Assembly (NCBI GenBank): GCA_018700655.1
Contig: JABIUG010000412.1
Location: 1 to 9,624, forward strand
Length of the DNA stretch: 9,624 nucleotides
Reading direction: 5' to 3'
From: Rhodospirillaceae bacterium
GTDB taxonomy: Bacteria; Pseudomonadota; Alphaproteobacteria; SP197
Below are positions 6,699-9,624 of the stretch, piece by piece. The position numbers were made by a program, and so were the translations under genes. A model generated the notes under the pieces. It ran no database searches and was not told where the DNA came from. It saw nothing but the letters and a program-made list of their open reading frames with translations. Positions within the stretch are counted from its first letter, which is position 1, and every line of letters begins with the position of its first letter.

Positions 6699-8036
6699 TC
6701 ATTCGATAGTCCTGAGGACCTTGTCGATGGTGTCGAAAATCTGGTCGATATGGGTCTTTTCGACAATCAACGGCGGCGACAGGGCGATGATGTCGCCGGT
6801 CACCCGGACCAGAAGACCTTCGTCGAAACATTTGTGGAAGGACTCCATGGCGCGCGCCGTCGGTGCACCCGGACGCGGCGCGAGCTCGATGCCGGCCATG
6901 ATGCCCAGGTTGCGCAGGTCGATGACATGGTTGCCGCCCTTGAGCGACCACAGGCCGTCTTCCCAATAGCTCGAAAGTTCAGCTGCGCGCTCGAACAGGC
7001 CTTCTTCCTTGTAGATGTCAAGTGTAGCGATGCCTGCGACCGCCGCCAGGGGGTGGCCCGAGTAGGTGTAGCCGTGGAAAAGCTCGATGCCTGCCTCGGT
7101 GTTGTCCATGAAGGCTTCGTAGATTTTCTTCTTACAGAACACGGCACCCATCGGCACCGTGGCGTTGGTGATACCCTTGGCCGTGGTCACGATGTCGGCC
7201 TCGACACCAAAATGTTCGACAGCGAAGCTGGCGCCCAGTCGGCCGAAGCCGGTGATGACCTCATCGAAGATCAGCAGAATGTCGTGTTTGTCGCAGATTT
7301 CACGCAGGCGCTTCAGATAACCCTTGGGCGGGACCAGAACGCCGGTCGAGCCGGCAACCGGCTCTACAATCACTGCGGCAATGGTTGAGGCATCGTGTAG
7401 CTGGACCAGACGCTCGAGGTCATCGGCCAGGTGGGCGCCCCATTCGGGCTGACCCTTCGAGAACGCGTTGTGCTCGATGTCATGGGTGTGGCGGATGTGG
7501 TCAACGCCCGAGAGCAGGCTGCCGTAGAATTGACGGTTCTTGACGATCCCGCCGACCGAGGTGCCGCCGAAATTGGTGCCGTGATAGCCGCGCTCGCGTC
7601 CAATCAGGCGTGTCTTGGAACCATTTCCACGCATGTAGTGGTAACCCAGCGCGATCTTGAGCGCAGTATCTGCCGATTCTGAGCCGGAGTTCGTAAAAAA
7701 GACATGATCGAGGTCGCCCGGCATCAGCTCAACCAGCCGATTGGCAAACTCGAAGGCAGCAGGATGACCCATGTTGAAGGTCGGCGCGAAATCCATGCGG
7801 TCGGCCTGCGCTTTGATCGCTTCGGCGATCTTGTCGCGGCCGTGGCCGGCGTTGCAGCACCACAGGCCAGCGGTGCCGTCGAGGATCTTGCGACCGTCCA
7901 CACTTTCATAGTGCATGCCTTTGGCGCCGGTCAGCAGACGGGGCGATTGCTTGAAGCCCTTGTTTGTGGTGAAAGGCATCCAGAACGACTCGAGGTCGTT
8001 GGGCCGATCGGGATAATTGAAGCTGTTGTCGTCCAT
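6699..8036 (-). CDS. Class III omega-amino-acid:pyruvate aminotransferase (beta-alanine:pyruvate-like)
   Basis: This 445-residue PLP enzyme probably moves the amino group from an omega-amino acid or amine such as beta-alanine to pyruvate, giving an aldehyde or semialdehyde and alanine in the cytoplasm. The N-terminal ESFWMPFTTNKGFK block is characteristic of the beta-alanine:pyruvate branch. LDGTAGLWCCNAGHG (52-66) lines the active site. FFTNSGSESADTALK (113-127) binds the cofactor phosphate. Y151-H152-G153 stacks on the ring. D258 in IFDEVITGFGRLG binds the pyridine nitrogen. K287 in TTAKGITN is the Schiff-base lysine. R411 in LLVRVTGDIIALSPP is the position of the mobile arginine that admits carboxylate substrates. 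The start at 8036 has GAAGG about 7 bases upstream; an ATG at 8060 would add eight residues and has less support. Length and motifs are intact. Substrate choice among beta-alanine, taurine, putrescine-type amines and GABA is not settled by sequence alone. It lies 67 bp upstream of the efflux adaptor on the same strand. Confidence 0.93.
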   Translation of the reverse strand: MDDNSFNYPDRPNDLESFWMPFTTNKGFKQSPRLLTGAKGMHYESVDGRKILDGTAGLWCCNAGHGRDKIAEAIKAQADRMDFAPTFNMGHPAAFEFANRLVELMPGDLDHVFFTNSGSESADTALKIALGYHYMRGNGSKTRLIGRERGYHGTNFGGTSVGGIVKNRQFYGSLLSGVDHIRHTHDIEHNAFSKGQPEWGAHLADDLERLVQLHDASTIAAVIVEPVAGSTGVLVPPKGYLKRLREICDKHDILLIFDEVITGFGRLGASFAVEHFGVEADIVTTAKGITNATVPMGAVFCKKKIYEAFMDNTEAGIELFHGYTYSGHPLAAVAGIATLDIYKEEGLFERAAELSSYWEDGLWSLKGGNHVIDLRNLGIMAGIELAPRPGAPTARAMESFHKCFDEGLLVRVTGDIIALSPPLIVEKTHIDQIFDTIDKVLRTIE

Positions 8037-8209
8037 GACTTGACCTTCAGATATGCACATGCGAAGCGGGTGGGGAACCTAACACGGGGTCCGGGCCTGT
8101 AACAGACCTGCTAGCTGAGCAGGGCCACGTCTTTTTGACACAGTTCGGCCATGCCGGCGGCTCTAGACTGCAAGTGACCAAACCGGTACGCCAACACGGG
8201 AATACAGCC

Positions 8210-8695
8210 ATGCGTCTTGCATTTTTTCTGGGTTTTCTTGTCGTCCTGTTTGCGGCGCCGGTTCGCGCACAGCAGGCTCCCGACACGTTGCGCGCGACCC
8301 ATGGGGACTGGCAAGTCCATTGCGGAGCCAATGCCGGAGCCGTGGAAGAGTGTTTCATGTTCCAGGCTGTTGACGCAGCCGCCGGAGAGCGGGTGATGAC
8401 CGCAATCGTGGTGAAACCTGTCGGCGAAATGCCGCTGTTGCGAATCACGGTTCCATTGGGCGTGTTGCTTCCGGGCGGTCTCAATGTTTCGGTCGATGGC
8501 CAGGAACTGGGCACGGTCGGCTATCTCAGCTGTTTTGCCGATGGCTGCATGACCCAGGTAAACATGACGCCGGAGATCACCGAGCAGCTCAAGGCCGGGG
8601 TCCAGTCTGTCGTGACGATCCAGGACACCTATGGACAGCCGCTTTCGCTACCGTTCTCCCTGACCGGATTCACCGCTGCCTGGAACGCTCTTTAG
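8210..8695 (+). CDS. Exported IalB-family (invasion-associated locus B-like) protein
   Basis: This 161-residue protein has a clear Sec signal peptide: a positive Arg2, a hydrophobic stretch at 3-15, and a probable cleavage after VRA at residue 20. The mature part begins with the ATHGDWQVHCG motif, which matches the start of IalB-like domains, continues through CFMFQ, and includes YLSCFADGCMTQV. Cysteines 38, 48, 108 and 113 sit in two spaced pairs, as expected for periplasmic disulfides. IalB was named from Bartonella erythrocyte invasion, but most alphaproteobacteria with the family are not pathogens and its molecular role is unknown, so I do not infer virulence. The start at 8210 is preferred over 8135 because it places the signal peptide at the N-terminus; GGGA about 8 bases upstream is a weak ribosome site. 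The gene is divergent from the aminotransferase (173-bp gap) and 112 bp upstream of another exported protein. Confidence 0.85.
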   Translation: MRLAFFLGFLVVLFAAPVRAQQAPDTLRATHGDWQVHCGANAGAVEECFMFQAVDAAAGERVMTAIVVKPVGEMPLLRITVPLGVLLPGGLNVSVDGQELGTVGYLSCFADGCMTQVNMTPEITEQLKAGVQSVVTIQDTYGQPLSLPFSLTGFTAAWNAL

Positions 8696-8710
8696 GGCAG
8701 CCCCCGTTTC

Positions 8711-8739
8711 GGTCGGTTTCATCCGGACGAAATCCGACC
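8711..8739 (+). terminator. Hairpin after the IalB-like gene, possible terminator
   Basis: GGTCGG at 8711-8716 pairs with CCGACC at 8734-8739, and TTTC at 8717-8720 with GAAA at 8729-8732, leaving one bulged T and an 8-base loop. It starts 15 bases after the stop codon. No T-tract follows, so it is either a weak terminator or an mRNA 3'-end stabiliser. Confidence 0.4.
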
Positions 8740-8807
8740 AGGAACAGCGCCGCCTTGCATCCTTGACCGGCGCCCGCCATCCTTGTTGTTCCGGTGGAGG
8801 CAAGAAC

Positions 8808-9624
8808 ATGACGTGTCGCAACCGCGTCAAATCAGTTCTTCTGATCGCGTTCATGTCGATGGGCGGATCGGCCCTGGCTGATTACGACATGGGCATCGCT
8901 GCCCGTGAGGCCGGCAACTACACGGTTGCTCTGCCCATGCTGTCGGCAGCGCTGACCCATGGCGATCTGCGGGCAGCCATGGTTCTGGGGGAGATGCACG
9001 AGAACGGCGAGGGCACGGCCGTCAATCTCTTCAAGGCCTGTGAATATTATCTCAAGGCAGCCGAGACCGAGAATGTCGAAGCCCAGTTTCGCACGGGTGA
9101 ATGTCTGAGGTCGGGTATGGTGATCACGACCGACAGAACAGCCCTGGAATGGCTGCAACTGGCCGCCGATAACGGCTACACCGAGGCTCATTGCGCCATT
9201 GGAATGATCTATGAGAGTGGCATCGGTGTCATTCGCGACGATGATCAGGCGCTGGTTCGTTGTTTGCGCGGTGCCGAGGCCGGCGATGTCGAAGCCATGG
9301 AAACCGTTGCCGATTGGTACTGGCGCAGCGTTGGGACCGAGCGTGATGTCGATCGTTCCGTGTACTGGTTTGTCAGGGCAGTCGAAGGCGGAAGCATTGA
9401 TGCCGCGTGGTCGCTGGGATTGAAATACAAACTGGGCGACGGTGATTTCGAGCCTGATGCGGGCAAATCCACCACTCTCCTGACGATCGCCTTTAATGGC
9501 GGCAAGGTTCGTGCGGCGACGGTTATTGCCGATCTTCTGTTTCCCCTGGCCACTCGCGCCGATGGCAGCATCGATCCGCGGGTCGCCCTGGTGACGATGT
9601 ACTGGGCCGGTCTGTCTGCAAGGA
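8808..9624 (+). CDS. Exported Sel1-like (SLR/TPR) repeat protein, C-terminus beyond window
   Basis: The frame is open for 272 codons from the ATG at 8808 to the right edge. A strong ribosome site, GGAGG at 8796-8800, sits 7 bases upstream. Residues 1-24 form a Sec signal peptide with likely cleavage after ALA24, so the protein is periplasmic. The mature part is built from Sel1-type alpha-alpha repeats of about 35 residues, at roughly 53-88, 90-124, 126-160, 161-196 and 197-233, preceded by a degenerate TPR-like unit at 26-52. Recognisable repeat motifs include AAMVLGEMHENGEGT, ALEWLQLAADNGYTEA, CAIGMIYESGIGV and SVYWFVRAVEGGSIDAA. Such solenoids scaffold protein-protein interactions, and no enzymatic residue is visible. 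Cysteines at 78, 99, 129 and 152 are numerous for an exported repeat protein and could form disulfides. Partners are unknown; the neighbouring IalB-like protein is also exported and is transcribed in the same direction. Confidence 0.88.
   Translation, partial: MTCRNRVKSVLLIAFMSMGGSALADYDMGIAAREAGNYTVALPMLSAALTHGDLRAAMVLGEMHENGEGTAVNLFKACEYYLKAAETENVEAQFRTGECLRSGMVITTDRTALEWLQLAADNGYTEAHCAIGMIYESGIGVIRDDDQALVRCLRGAEAGDVEAMETVADWYWRSVGTERDVDRSVYWFVRAVEGGSIDAAWSLGLKYKLGDGDFEPDAGKSTTLLTIAFNGGKVRAATVIADLLFPLATRADGSIDPRVALVTMYWAGLSAR

Noticed and set aside
6632..6766. 45-residue N-terminal extension of the efflux adaptor
   Set aside because: It overlaps the aminotransferase end and the hairpin, has no signal sequence, and would bury the lipoprotein signal that begins at 6631.
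8107..8123. Short hairpin CCTGCT/AGCAGG in the gap between aminotransferase and IalB-like genes
   Set aside because: Only 6 bp, between two divergent starts, and the T-run that follows is 9 bases away, so it is not a credible terminator; probably chance.
8135..8140. TTGACA resembling a -35 box upstream of the IalB-like gene
   Set aside because: No acceptable -10 box lies 16-18 bp downstream; the nearest TAGACT-like hexamer is over 20 bp away.
8758..8785. Direct repeat CATCCTTG spaced by 20 bp before the Sel1 gene
   Set aside because: Eight bases twice in a short GC-rich gap is weak; there is no dyad symmetry or known operator match.

Overview
The window is GC-rich, densely coded DNA with the gene content of an alphaproteobacterium. 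The main clues are a PhaR-type polyhydroxyalkanoate (PHA) regulator divergent from a PHA-synthase-like hydrolase, an IalB-family exported protein, and a strong preference for G or C at third codon positions. A Rhodospirillales-like member is my guess; no rRNA or tRNA gene is present to settle it.

Layout. (1) Positions 1-567, minus strand: the start of a PHA-synthase-like alpha/beta hydrolase that runs off the left edge. Its first part is split over two reading frames. Frame A (232-567) carries an amphipathic and coiled-coil N-terminal region. Frame B (1-356) carries the hydrolase domain. They are either overlapping genes or one frameshifted gene. (2) Positions 568-783: a 216-bp divergent regulatory region with a large, nearly perfect palindrome (646-703) and a CTGC...GCAG element that could be the PhaR operator. 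(3) 784-1431: phaR, followed by a hairpin that is probably its terminator. (4) 1491-2276: an unrecognised multi-spanning membrane protein whose two halves look like a tandem duplication. Its stop overlaps the end of the next, oppositely oriented gene by 9 bp. (5) 2268-6631, minus strand: a two-gene RND efflux operon, a lipoprotein periplasmic adaptor followed by a GTG-started HAE1-type permease. No outer-membrane channel or regulator is encoded nearby. (6) 6699-8036, minus strand: a class III omega-amino-acid:pyruvate (beta-alanine:pyruvate-like) aminotransferase upstream of the efflux operon, separated from it by a hairpin. (7) 8210-8695, plus strand: an IalB-like exported protein. (8) 8808 to the right edge: an exported Sel1-repeat protein, truncated by the window.

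How the genes work together. The left part is a PHA storage-granule locus: a synthase-like enzyme and the repressor/phasin-type sensor that normally controls PHA genes. The middle is a multidrug or metabolite efflux pump that must borrow a TolC-like channel from elsewhere. The aminotransferase may share transcription with the pump, but nothing in the sequence ties their functions. The right end encodes two exported proteins in one direction.

I see no mobile element, CRISPR array, phage gene or toxin-antitoxin pair, and nothing that I can defend as a new multi-gene system. The features most worth a second look are the frame-split synthase-like start, the intergenic palindrome, and the internally duplicated membrane protein.
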